A DNA stretch of 64,000 nucleotides from Herpetosiphon llansteffanensis. Its GTDB lineage: Bacteria; Chloroflexota; Chloroflexia; Chloroflexales; Herpetosiphonaceae. Location of the stretch: the NCBI RefSeq assembly GCF_003205875.1, contig NZ_PUBZ01000011.1, positions 83,467-147,466 of the forward strand, in the 5' to 3' direction. Within the stretch, counting starts at the first letter, position 1; each line of letters begins with the position of its first letter. Position numbers and translations under genes: made by a program. Of the stretch, positions 1 through 7,212 are shown one piece after another. The notes under the pieces were generated by a model, which was not told the DNA's origin, did no database searches, and was given only the letters and a program-made list of their open reading frames with translations.

Positions 1-5
1 AATCA

Positions 6-822
6 TACGAAATGACCTCGATCTATCGCGTTATCCCCGAAGGGATAGCGTGTGCGTTCGCAAATACTCGACTCGAGGCCGCGCGGAGCGGAAAGAGTAT
101 GTGATGGGATACCTCTGCAGGTAGTGCTAAAGGGGTATCTCATTACAGGTCTTCAGACACACTGCGTTAAGGGGTGCTTGCACAACCAGCAATGGCGGTC
201 GCCATTTTTTGGGTATAGCAAAGCAACCTACACGTTTGGTATTGGCAAATGGCTATGGCTTGGGTGATCTTCCAATTCTGGAAGCAACACAAAGCCGACC
301 GTCATTCACCAATCGGTGTGAGGAAGACAGGAAACACACTGAGTCAAGGTCATTGGTATAACACTCATCCATCGTAACCTTGCTTTGTGTCGATGGAGAG
401 TGATGATCGTCAATCTCCGAACGATCATCGTTATGTATTAGCAAATGCCGGAGCGCGTGAATGGTTGAAGGCCGCAAGCGGCATTCAGGAATAGGGAAGT
501 CGGTGGGCAGGATTCCCAGGACGACATATGGTAAGCTTCGTGGATTCAATGATCCTGAATGCCCATGAAGCGTGGTAGATAAGCAGCGTGTCTTTGCATC
601 AGTCCTGCTTATCGAACAAGTGGCGTGTCTAGCATCAACCACTTGTATTGGGTTTCTAGCAACGAGTGCATGCCAGATCCAAGGGAAGGCTATTGCTTTA
701 ATAAAGCACCCGATAACAATAGCCATGTTGGAAAGCTCGATGTGTCGAGTCAAGTTCGGCGTTAGCGTACCATATGCCAACCATGCAGAACGTTAACGCT
801 CTATAAGAAAATGGTTTTTGTA
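6..822 (+). ncRNA. Very large structured RNA, GOLLD/ROOL-like
   Basis: No credible protein gene is present, but the whole stretch folds into consecutive helices. A possible closing helix pairs 6-12 with 816-822 and 15-17 with 813-815. Others are 29-37/42-50, 64-69/95-100, 103-113/134-144, 191-196/201-206, 269-274/279-284, 362-366 plus 368-374/391-402, 402-410/421-429, 471-474/479-482, 535-543/563-571, 544-548/556-560, 578-586/605-613, 616-623/639-646, 688-695/717-724, 736-740/745-749 and 759-767/791-799. Several contain G-T pairs (31/48, 103/144, 107/140, 540/566), which are valid wobbles only if the plus strand is transcribed, the same direction as the adjacent tRNA-Asn. More hairpins follow at 832-844, 851-862 and 884-909, so the transcript may run to the tRNA fragment. 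GOLLD and ROOL RNAs have this size and tRNA/prophage association; class membership is inference. The 5' end may lie just outside the window. Confidence 0.8.
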
Positions 823-929
823 GTGACAGTGCATTGCAGCAATGTGGTGTTGCTGGCGAGCAGAAGCCAATAATCCTCCTTCAAAGCAGCCTGGCAAAAC
901 AGGGTGCTTGCTTCGCATTTTAGGCAAAC

Positions 930-975
930 CTGTTAATCAATGGGTCCTAGGTTCGAGTCCTAGTCAGGGAGCCAC
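930..975 (+). repeat. 3' fragment of tRNA-Asn, possible attachment site
   Basis: This is a truncated copy of the tRNA-Asn that starts 65 bp later. It begins at the anticodon loop (CTGTTAATCA, anticodon GTT) and keeps the T arm, the acceptor 3' strand and CCA. Positions 945-975 are identical to 1041-1071 (31 bp). The D arm, the 5' acceptor strand and pairing of the anticodon stem are lost, so it cannot be a functional tRNA. Duplicated tRNA 3' ends are the usual footprint of site-specific integration. A vestigial tandem tRNA is the alternative. Confidence 0.8.
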
Positions 976-994
976 TTCTTTTTACAATTGATAA

Positions 995-1070
995 TCCCTG
1001 ATAGCTCAGTTGGTAGAGCGGTTGACTGTTAATCAGCATGTCCTAGGTTCGAGTCCTAGTCAGGGAGCCA
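995..1070 (+). tRNA. tRNA-Asn(GUU)
   Basis: The cloverleaf is complete: acceptor TCCCTGA/TCAGGGA, D arm GCTC/GAGC, anticodon arm GTTGA-CTGTTAA-TCAGC with anticodon GTT, T arm CTAGG/CCTAG, discriminator G and encoded CCA. It lies directly downstream of the large RNA and the tRNA fragment, on the same strand. Confidence 0.97.
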
Positions 1071-1075
1071 CAACC

Positions 1076-1111
1076 ATAAACACCCATCTGAGATTTCAGA
1101 TGGGTGTTTAT
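1076..1111 (+). terminator. Strong hairpin terminator after tRNA-Asn
   Basis: Two perfect 16-nt arms (1076-1091 and 1096-1111) enclose the loop GATT. The stem contains ACACCCATCTGA and ends in TTTAT. It starts 5 bp after the tRNA CCA and probably ends the RNA/tRNA transcription unit. The next 180 bp up to the exporter gene show no other clear feature. Confidence 0.8.
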
Positions 1112-1291
1112 CATTTAATAAATCCACGCTTAATCACGCAATAGCTTCGCCAAATCCGTGAGCAGTAATTAGCCATCTGACGATTGCGGTACACTATAAC
1201 CCAGCATTATGCTCAATTATCAAAGACTCTCGGGTTTCGCTGACGAGTACTTAATAGGTGAATCGTTGGCGCATACTGATGAAAGGATGCT

Positions 1292-2212
1292 ATGAAGCAG
1301 GCTGTTGGAGATTCAGCGGTTTCTTCACCCCATAACACCGATCCAGCGGTCAAGCGCCAACGCTGGTTTGGCATGACGGCCATGATCATCTCGGCAATGG
1401 CCTTTGGTTGGCTGGGAGTGTTTGCGCGGCTAGCCTACGACGATGGCACTGAGCCGATTACGGTCTTATGTTTGCGATTTAGCATTGCCGCAATCGTGAT
1501 GCATGGCATGCTGCGCCTGCGCGGCGAACGGCTGCCGCGTGGCAAGTTACTAATTGGGTTAATTTTATTGGGCGGGATTGGCTATGTGGGCCAGTCGCTG
1601 GCCTATTTTGTGGCGCTGACCATGGCCTCGGCGGGCTTGGTTGCGGTGTTGCTCTACCTCTATCCTGGGCTGGTTACGCTGCTTGCCGTAGTGTTCTTCA
1701 AGGAGCGCTTGACCACGCGCAAGCTGCTAGCCTTGGCTCTTGCCTTGGCGGGCACAGCGTTGGCAATCGGCCCTATTGGTGGCGGCAAGCCACTTGGTAT
1801 CATGCTTGGCATTGCCGCAGCGGTGATCTACGCCATCTACATCACAGTAGGGAGCCAAATTACCGCCCGCGCTGGAGCGATTCCAGCATCGACCGTGATT
1901 ATGAGCGCTGCGGCGGTCGTCTATACAGGCATTATGCTAGCGCGCGGCCCAGTTTGGCCAGCAAGTATCAACGGCTGGCTGGCAATTGTGGGCATCGCGC
2001 TGGTTGCCACGGTGCTGGCAATTGTGATGTTCTTTGTTGGGCTGGAACGCATTGGGCCAACCGCCGCCTCGACCATCTCGGCGTTGGAACCGTTGGTTTC
2101 GGTGGGGGCAGCGGTTGTTGTGCTGCACGAACCAGTCAGTTTCTGGCAACTTGGTGGTGGCTTGCTGATTCTGACTGCGGTTGTGCTGTTGGCACGCAAT
2201 TCGCAAACATAG
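1292..2212 (+). CDS. EamA/DMT-family exporter, 10 membrane segments
   Basis: This 306-residue integral membrane protein has the two tandem five-helix EamA repeats of the drug/metabolite transporter superfamily. The first (about residues 26-155) includes WLGVFARLAYDDG and ends with a YLYPGLVTLLAVVFFKERLT segment. The second (about 165-300) ends with STISALEPLVSVGAAVVVLHE, the typical repeat-end motif. The family exports small molecules such as amino acids or metabolites; the substrate cannot be read from sequence. The ATG follows AAAGGA at good spacing. The gene stands alone and meets a minus-strand gene across a hairpin. Confidence 0.85.
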   Translation: MKQAVGDSAVSSPHNTDPAVKRQRWFGMTAMIISAMAFGWLGVFARLAYDDGTEPITVLCLRFSIAAIVMHGMLRLRGERLPRGKLLIGLILLGGIGYVGQSLAYFVALTMASAGLVAVLLYLYPGLVTLLAVVFFKERLTTRKLLALALALAGTALAIGPIGGGKPLGIMLGIAAAVIYAIYITVGSQITARAGAIPASTVIMSAAAVVYTGIMLARGPVWPASINGWLAIVGIALVATVLAIVMFFVGLERIGPTAASTISALEPLVSVGAAVVVLHEPVSFWQLGGGLLILTAVVLLARNSQT

Positions 2213-2225
2213 CTGAGTTAAAAAC

Positions 2226-2257
2226 AGAGCGATCGATAGCGAACCATCGATCGCTCT
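2226..2257 (-). terminator. Terminator between convergent genes
   Basis: Perfect 12-nt arms (2226-2237, AGAGCGATCGAT, and 2246-2257) enclose an 8-nt loop. Read on the minus strand the stem is followed by TGTTTTTAA, so it mainly serves the YLP-tagged secreted protein gene, and it may also stop the exporter transcript. Confidence 0.7.
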
Positions 2258-2319
2258 ACCGATTAATGCAGCATCATTTTCTCAATGCTTCATCACTGTT
2301 TATGCCAATTTACTGCCAA

Positions 2320-3561
2320 CTACTCAGAGCGGCCTACAAAGGGCAAATACAGTTTCCAACTTGGCGGAGCTGTAGTCGGCGATGCGATCGTTATGGTCGT
2401 TGTTGGAGTGCTGGTTGGAGTGGTGGTGGTTGGCGTAGTTGATGCTGGAGTGCTGGTTGGAGTGGTGGTGGTTGGTGTCACGCTCGGTGGAGTGGTTGCA
2501 GTTGGCGTGATGGTTAACGTCGGCGTAATTGTGACAATTGGCGTGACGCTTACGGTTGGTGTTACGGTTGGCGTAATCGTAGCCGTCGGCGTAATCGTTG
2601 CCGTTGGAATTACGGTTGCCGTTGGAATTACGGTTGCCGTTGGCGTGACCGTTGCCGTTGGCGTAATCGTTGCCGTTGGAATAACGGTTGCCGTCGACGT
2701 GACGGTTGCCGTTGGCGTGATGGTCGCAGTTGGTGTAAAGGTAGGAACGAGCGTAGCGGTTGCCGTTGGATCAGGAAAACCAGTAAACAAGATCATGTAT
2801 AAGGCGCTATTGGCTCCAATTTGGCGCGAATCACTTGCCAAGAAATTGAAGTCGGTTTGCCCAGTAACATTGCGATAATAGCCATAGTTTGGCCCAACTA
2901 ACGGTACCGAACCAGCCGCAAAGGCAGGAGCACCAGTACCGCCACGAATTGCTGTGGTCAGGTTCGTTGTATCGACCAAGCCAGCACCGCTATCGCCACG
3001 AATATTGATCGTCACGCCATGATTGCTGAGGCCAGTCAGGGTCAGCGGGTTCGTCAACGGAATTGAAATATCGTAAAGTCCTCCGGCTATTAAGCTAGCG
3101 CCTCCAAGATCAAAGGTTAGTAAACCGCCAACTGGGGTCGTAAACACCCGTGTATTGGTAGCATTAAAACTATCCCAAAATTGAATTCGAACTTCAATTT
3201 TAGTATAGGTTGTTGCTGAGAGCGAAACCAGCCCAAACTGCAGTGCCGTAATATCGCTTGCTGATGCCAAATTGAATGCTTGGCCCATATAGGTGTGCGG
3301 TGTTGACGCAATCGTAATAAAGTCATCAGCACCAGTAATGGCATCAAATACTGGTGTGATTACCTGCGGCGGACGAGCACTCGTCAGCAACGAGCCACCA
3401 TGCTTGAGTTGCCCCATTGATTGGTCGAGTGCGACTTCAGGCAAGCCTTGGGCTTGACGTGTAGCGCTGGTCGTTGTGGGCGAGACAGCAAAGCTGGCAA
3501 GCAACGCTAACAAACAACCAACAGCACTCAGGATCCCTAACTGGCGATGGATTCGATTCAT
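2320..3561 (-). CDS. Secreted Thr/Pro-rich protein with C-terminal YLPFV tag
   Basis: The 413-residue exported protein starts with a hydrophobic signal segment (about residues 8-27). A globular region (about 70-262) follows that I do not recognise, containing YDISIPLTNPLTLTGLSNHG and resembling beta-rich surface modules. Residues about 265-400 are a low-complexity linker of TPTATVTP/IPTATI units. The end is KLYLPFVGRSE, a YLP[FW] tail that two other secreted proteins here share (ending at 33498 and 55852). Linker plus tail suggests cell-surface anchoring or processing after export; that is inference. An RBS (GGAGG) precedes the ATG. Confidence 0.75.
   Translation of the reverse strand: MNRIHRQLGILSAVGCLLALLASFAVSPTTTSATRQAQGLPEVALDQSMGQLKHGGSLLTSARPPQVITPVFDAITGADDFITIASTPHTYMGQAFNLASASDITALQFGLVSLSATTYTKIEVRIQFWDSFNATNTRVFTTPVGGLLTFDLGGASLIAGGLYDISIPLTNPLTLTGLSNHGVTINIRGDSGAGLVDTTNLTTAIRGGTGAPAFAAGSVPLVGPNYGYYRNVTGQTDFNFLASDSRQIGANSALYMILFTGFPDPTATATLVPTFTPTATITPTATVTSTATVIPTATITPTATVTPTATVIPTATVIPTATITPTATITPTVTPTVSVTPIVTITPTLTITPTATTPPSVTPTTTTPTSTPASTTPTTTTPTSTPTTTITIASPTTAPPSWKLYLPFVGRSE
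2375..2769 (-). repeat. Coding minisatellite (Thr/Pro linker)
   Basis: Degenerate 12- and 18-bp units based on GTTGCCGTTGGCGTAATC (plus-strand view) repeat in tandem and encode the TPTA(T/V)(I/V)TP linker of the secreted protein. All unit lengths are multiples of three, so copy-number change would keep the frame. Confidence 0.8.
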
Positions 3562-3677
3562 GGATACCTCCTATATCGCATGGTACCTAGCTTCAGCAGA
3601 AGCCAGCTAGCTAACTAGCAATGATGAGGCCATAGAATCCACCTCGATCACTTAAAAGCAGCGATTCGCGTCAATCA

Positions 3678-4724
3678 TTAAGGATCATAACGCCATAGAT
3701 GGATGGTGCAACCACGCAACGAAGCGGCTAAATAGCTGCCACTTACATCCCATTCAAGAATAAATGGAATCATGATCATTCTTGCACCAACTTCCGCAAC
3801 ATCAGTTATAACCGTTGCTAGATGTTTCCCATGGCGATCCCAACATTGAATCTGATTATTCCAACCTGCGATGGTCAAGAAATCGCCAGTTGGATGCCAT
3901 GCGAAAGCCATGACCGTTGTCTCCAATTCAATGCTGATGCTCTGGCCATTTAAATTACGTATTTGGAGTTTGGTTTGATTGGCTTGGGCTAGCAGAGCGC
4001 CATCAGGCGACCATCCAAAACAACGACCATGTTCCCACTCACGTTGATCACTGTCCAGTTCCCATTGATCAAGCATGTGGCCCGCGCGATCAATCAAGAG
4101 CACTGTGAATTGCATTCGAATAGCAAACATTCGTGAGCTGGGATGCCAAATAATTTCAAGCACCTGGCTGATTTGGCGAGGTTTGATGCTAGTTTGCGTC
4201 ACGAGTTGGCCATTACGTTGCCAAATACGCAACTCAATTGTGTTTAAGGTAGGTTGATTCCACGCAGCGACCAGACATTCGCCATCAACCGACCAAACTA
4301 GATTATCTTTAAACGATTCTGGCACTGGATTCTCACCAAGCCGATGAATCGTAGCACGCGCTAAATCCCATAATTGCCAAAAATTCTGTTTGGCGATATA
4401 GCTAACGACTTGTGGATAAACTGGATTCCACGCCATGCGTGAGCCTGGTATTTGATGGATCAAACGACCATGGTGATTCCACAATTGAATAGTATTGGCT
4501 CGAACTGCAAGCATAGTGCCATTCAGTACCCATTGCAGTTCCTCAACATAGCTCTGGCACGTTAATTTGGTTTGCAATTGGCCATCAGCATTCCAAATTG
4601 TCACATCATGGCGTTTTTTGTAATCTAAGGTTGAGCCACTTGCTAATAGCGCCTGCTGTGGATGCCATGCGATTGGATTTGGCGTATAGCCCCATTTGCC
4701 ACATTGAACGTGATACGTAATCAT
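3678..4724 (-). CDS. WD40-like beta-propeller protein
   Basis: The 348-residue protein is a series of about eight propeller blades, each ending in a WD-like strand: IWNADGQ, LWNHHGR, LWDLARA, IWQRNGQ, LIDRAGH, IRNLNGQ, CWDRHGK and a final LWRYDP. Each blade starts with a W-x-P or W-H-P segment (AWHPQQALLASGS, GWSPDGALLAQAN, AWHPTGDFLTIAG). No signal peptide is visible, so it is likely a cytoplasmic scaffold or sensor. It is transcribed divergently from the Nudix gene. No partner can be named. Confidence 0.75.
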   Translation of the reverse strand: MITYHVQCGKWGYTPNPIAWHPQQALLASGSTLDYKKRHDVTIWNADGQLQTKLTCQSYVEELQWVLNGTMLAVRANTIQLWNHHGRLIHQIPGSRMAWNPVYPQVVSYIAKQNFWQLWDLARATIHRLGENPVPESFKDNLVWSVDGECLVAAWNQPTLNTIELRIWQRNGQLVTQTSIKPRQISQVLEIIWHPSSRMFAIRMQFTVLLIDRAGHMLDQWELDSDQREWEHGRCFGWSPDGALLAQANQTKLQIRNLNGQSISIELETTVMAFAWHPTGDFLTIAGWNNQIQCWDRHGKHLATVITDVAEVGARMIMIPFILEWDVSGSYLAASLRGCTIHLWRYDP

Positions 4725-4810
4725 GGTAGTGCGCCTTAGGATTTACAGTTTTGATCATAATATGAGGAAGATTGAGTAGTTGAAGCTTTATTATAATGTG
4801 AGGAACATCG

Positions 4811-5302
4811 ATGCAGCAACCAACATGGCAGATTAACAGCCAGCAACAAACATGGAACGTACGTTGGTATGCCGCCGATAGCGAGCCAGCAGGCAAAGCT
4901 CATGGCTCGGCTGGCATTTGCCTCACGCCCAATCTTCAAATTTTAGTGGTAAGCCAAAATAGGATTGATTGGGATGTGCCAGCTGGTCGTAGCGAATTGG
5001 GCGAATCGTGGGCAGCAACCTTGCAGCGTGAGCTGGCCGAAGAAGCATGTGCCAGCGTGCAAAGTGCCAGCTTATTGGGCTTTTGCCAAAGCCAATGCTT
5101 GAATGGGGCAGAACAAGGCTTAGTGCTAGTGCGCGCATTTTGGTTGGCTCAGGTTGTAATCCAGCCATGGCAACCACAATTCGAAATGATCGAACGGCGC
5201 ATTATCGACCTAAGCGAAATTTGGGGCTACCTGCCACATGCCTATCTACCAGTGTATCGCCATGTGTTGCAGGTAGCCTCATTGTTTATTGAAGTCGATT
5301 AG
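4811..5302 (+). CDS. Nudix hydrolase
   Basis: The 163-residue protein carries a Nudix box at about residues 59-82, GRSELGE...RELAEEACA, matching G-x5-E-x7-REUxEExGU except that the second Gly is Cys. The family hydrolyses nucleoside diphosphates linked to other moieties; the substrate is unknown. The RBS GAGGAA lies in the second copy of a duplicated 16-nt motif (4757-4772 and 4793-4808, two mismatches). The gene is monocistronic and convergent with the membrane protein at 5337. Confidence 0.85.
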   Translation: MQQPTWQINSQQQTWNVRWYAADSEPAGKAHGSAGICLTPNLQILVVSQNRIDWDVPAGRSELGESWAATLQRELAEEACASVQSASLLGFCQSQCLNGAEQGLVLVRAFWLAQVVIQPWQPQFEMIERRIIDLSEIWGYLPHAYLPVYRHVLQVASLFIEVD

Positions 5303-5336
5303 ATTAACTGTTTCCGCTGAGCACGAGCCATTAGAT

Positions 5337-6014
5337 TTAGCGCATCCAGCGATTCATACCTATTTCCCATACGACGATTAAAGTACTCAATTGAGCGATT
5401 AATAAGCTCACTACAATAAATGTAAGACAGCGAAACAGCACATATAATTGAATTTTCCGAGTATAGATTAAACCAAAGCCATAGCTAAATAATCCTAGCA
5501 GCATGAGCACTGGTAGGAGATTCCATCCTTTCGATAACCAGTACAATAAAGGAATCGATAGTACGGTAATCATTATCATTTTGATCAGCATATATTCAGG
5601 TTGAAGTGGTAATGTTGATTGATTAATATGTTTAAACAAAATTGTAATAAAACCAAACGACGATACTGTCACAAATATTATTGTTATCAATATAGGTAAT
5701 ATTCTTGCAATTGTTGGAATGTTAACAACCATAGTTGGTGTATAAAATGGTATTAGTAAACTAAGTAAGAAAAATAAATTTCTCCAGCCATACGTTTTAC
5801 GATCAAAATCAATACTGTCAATCATTTCTGGCAAATTATCAAGACCATAGCCTAAAAAGATAACTCCTGCAAAGATAAGGAGCTTTAGAAATAATACCCA
5901 ATTTGAGGCTATCAATAGTGAAGAAGGCAACATAAATAGCCCAAGGATGATACATGGCAAGGAAAGAATCAAGAAAATGTACGGGCGTGGTTGTTTAATT
6001 AAACGATTGAACAT
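5337..6014 (-). CDS. Hypothetical multi-pass membrane protein
   Basis: The 225-residue protein has about seven hydrophobic helices (for example FLILSLPCIILGLFML near residue 15 and YVLFRCLTFIVVSLLIAQL near the C-terminus) and few charged residues. I recognise no family. The gene is visibly more A+T-rich than its neighbours, which hints at later acquisition. It starts at an ATG after GAGGAGAACGT on the coding strand. Confidence 0.6.
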   Translation of the reverse strand: MFNRLIKQPRPYIFLILSLPCIILGLFMLPSSLLIASNWVLFLKLLIFAGVIFLGYGLDNLPEMIDSIDFDRKTYGWRNLFFLLSLLIPFYTPTMVVNIPTIARILPILITIIFVTVSSFGFITILFKHINQSTLPLQPEYMLIKMIMITVLSIPLLYWLSKGWNLLPVLMLLGLFSYGFGLIYTRKIQLYVLFRCLTFIVVSLLIAQLSTLIVVWEIGMNRWMR

Positions 6015-6159
6015 ACGTTCTCCTCAGACAATAAATTTGGCCATTTGGTTGATATTCTCAATCAAGCGCTGATAGTACGTGTCGACTGGCTTAGGGTTAC
6101 ATAGATTTCCAAACCGTAGACCTCGATCCCCAACAACCGATCTCCATTTTTGCCTTCTG

Positions 6160-6345
6160 CCTTCATACTTCATCCTTATTAAGGTTGGGTTAAATTGATC
6201 CACGAAGCGCACGAAGGACACGAAGGCTCCGTTTTTTAGCCACGAATTGCACGAATTGCACGAAGCATGTTCGGCTAGCTTCATCGCACTTTTGACTTTT
6301 GACTTTTGATTTGGTATTTCATCCTTCATCCCTCATCCTTCCAAA
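6160..6345. repeat. Intergenic short repeats (TCATCCY and CACGAAG families)
   Basis: The gap between 6014 and 6409 carries mixed units: CTTCATCCTTATT, GATCCACGAAGCGCACGAAGG, CACGAATTGCACGAATTGCACGAAG, several CTTTTGACTTTTGA units, and TTCATCCTTCATCCCTCATCC just before the MerR promoter. The open frames that cross it are repeat-driven and not credible genes. Confidence 0.8.
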
Positions 6346-6353
6346 ATTGCCCC

Positions 6354-6385
6354 TTGACTCTATAGCATAGTATAGGGTTTATGCT
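6354..6385 (+). promoter_or_regulatory. MerR-type promoter with dyad operator
   Basis: A -35 TTGACT (6354-6359) and a -10 near TATGCT (6380-6385) are separated by a long 19-20 bp spacer. The spacer holds the dyad ACTCTATA-GCATAG-TATAGGGT (6357-6378). Over-long spacers with a central dyad are the hallmark of MerR-activated promoters, so the downstream MerR gene is probably self-controlled here. Confidence 0.8.
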
Positions 6386-6408
6386 AGGCAGCAGAAAGGA
6401 ATTGAGCG

Positions 6409-6819
6409 ATGCAAATTGGCCAAGTAGCCCGCCGCTGTGGCGTAAGTGTCCAAACTGTCCGGTTGTATGAACGCATGGGCTTGATCGAAACCGCCCAACG
6501 CCGCGAATCGGGCTATCGCGATTATTCGAGCACTGTGGTTGCACGAATTTTGGCGATTAAACAAGGCCAAGCACTTGGCTTTAGTCTACGCGAAATGGGC
6601 ATGTTTCTGCAACTTAGCCCGCAAACCACCGAGCAAGCGTTGATTGAGCAATTCGTTGAGCAAAAAGTGCAGCAAATTGACCAAACGATTCAACAATTTC
6701 AACGCTTGCGCTTGGCGCTCGAAGAATTTGCCACTCGTTCCGCCGACGACCCGCGTGAATGCCCGGTCATTTATGCTTTGGCCGAGATGGCCTGTGTACA
6801 AGGAGTTTCTGATGCGTAG
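6409..6819 (+). CDS. MerR-family transcriptional regulator
   Basis: The 136-residue protein opens with the MerR winged helix-turn-helix (MQIGQVARRCGVSVQTVRLYERMGL, residues 1-25, then GYRDYS). An IKQGQALGFSLREM segment and a coiled-coil dimerisation helix (about 78-118) follow. The short C-terminus has one Cys near residue 109 (DPRECPVIYALAEM) and another near 129 (ACVQG). This is the size of the metal- or redox-sensing ZntR/SoxR-like group, but the inducer is not assigned. It follows a MerR-type promoter and overlaps the next gene by 8 bp. Confidence 0.88.
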   Translation: MQIGQVARRCGVSVQTVRLYERMGLIETAQRRESGYRDYSSTVVARILAIKQGQALGFSLREMGMFLQLSPQTTEQALIEQFVEQKVQQIDQTIQQFQRLRLALEEFATRSADDPRECPVIYALAEMACVQGVSDA

Positions 6820-7207
6820 AACAGCGCAAAGTTTACGCTGGTTTGGGTGGTATGCGGTTAGCACGGGAATTGTGGCCGCGCTCGCACCAAATCTTATTTT
6901 GGGCTTTTTTGGCTTGCCTGCAACCAGCGAGGTTTGGCCACGCGTGGCGGGCATGCTCATTGGCTTTATCGGCGTATTACACATGAATGTTAGCCCAATC
7001 AATCTGCAACGCTATGCCTTGGCGACAGTGGTGTTGCGGCTTAGCGTGCCGTTGATCTTTGGTTGGTGGGTGCTTAGCGGGCTTGGGCCATGGCAATTGC
7101 TATTTTTTGCTGGCGCTGATGTGGTTGGAGCACTGGCAACCTTGTGGGGCTTGCGGGTCGATCAACAAGCGGGCAATTCACGCCAAACTAGCGCAATTGC
7201 CCGCTAA
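6812..7207 (+). CDS. Small membrane protein coupled to MerR
   Basis: The 131-residue protein has about four predicted membrane segments (near residues 10-30, 40-58, 65-85 and 90-110). The ATG at 6812 was chosen because AAGGAG sits 6 bp upstream and the coding region overlaps the merR stop by 8 bp, which implies translational coupling. The length and WPRVAGMLIGFIGVLHMN segment recall small DoxX/DUF4345-like four-helix proteins, a weak match. It is probably the output gene of the MerR switch. Confidence 0.7.
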   Translation: MRRTAQSLRWFGWYAVSTGIVAALAPNLILGFFGLPATSEVWPRVAGMLIGFIGVLHMNVSPINLQRYALATVVLRLSVPLIFGWWVLSGLGPWQLLFFAGADVVGALATLWGLRVDQQAGNSRQTSAIAR

Positions 7208-7212
7208 AAAAG

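Noticed and set aside
253..780. A 175-residue minus-strand reading frame across the large RNA region, with smaller plus-strand frames at 52-267 and 572-796
   Set aside because: They cross well-formed helices, lack an RBS and family support, and G-T pairing marks the plus strand as an RNA. I treat them as chance frames.
2285..2878. 197-residue plus-strand frame rich in GVxVGV repeats
   Set aside because: It is the complement of the Thr/Pro minisatellite of the secreted protein gene. Low-complexity repeats give long frames on both strands.
6024..6329. 101-residue minus-strand frame in the 6.0-6.4 kb gap
   Set aside because: Made of TCATCCY/CACGAAG repeats; unlikely to be coding.
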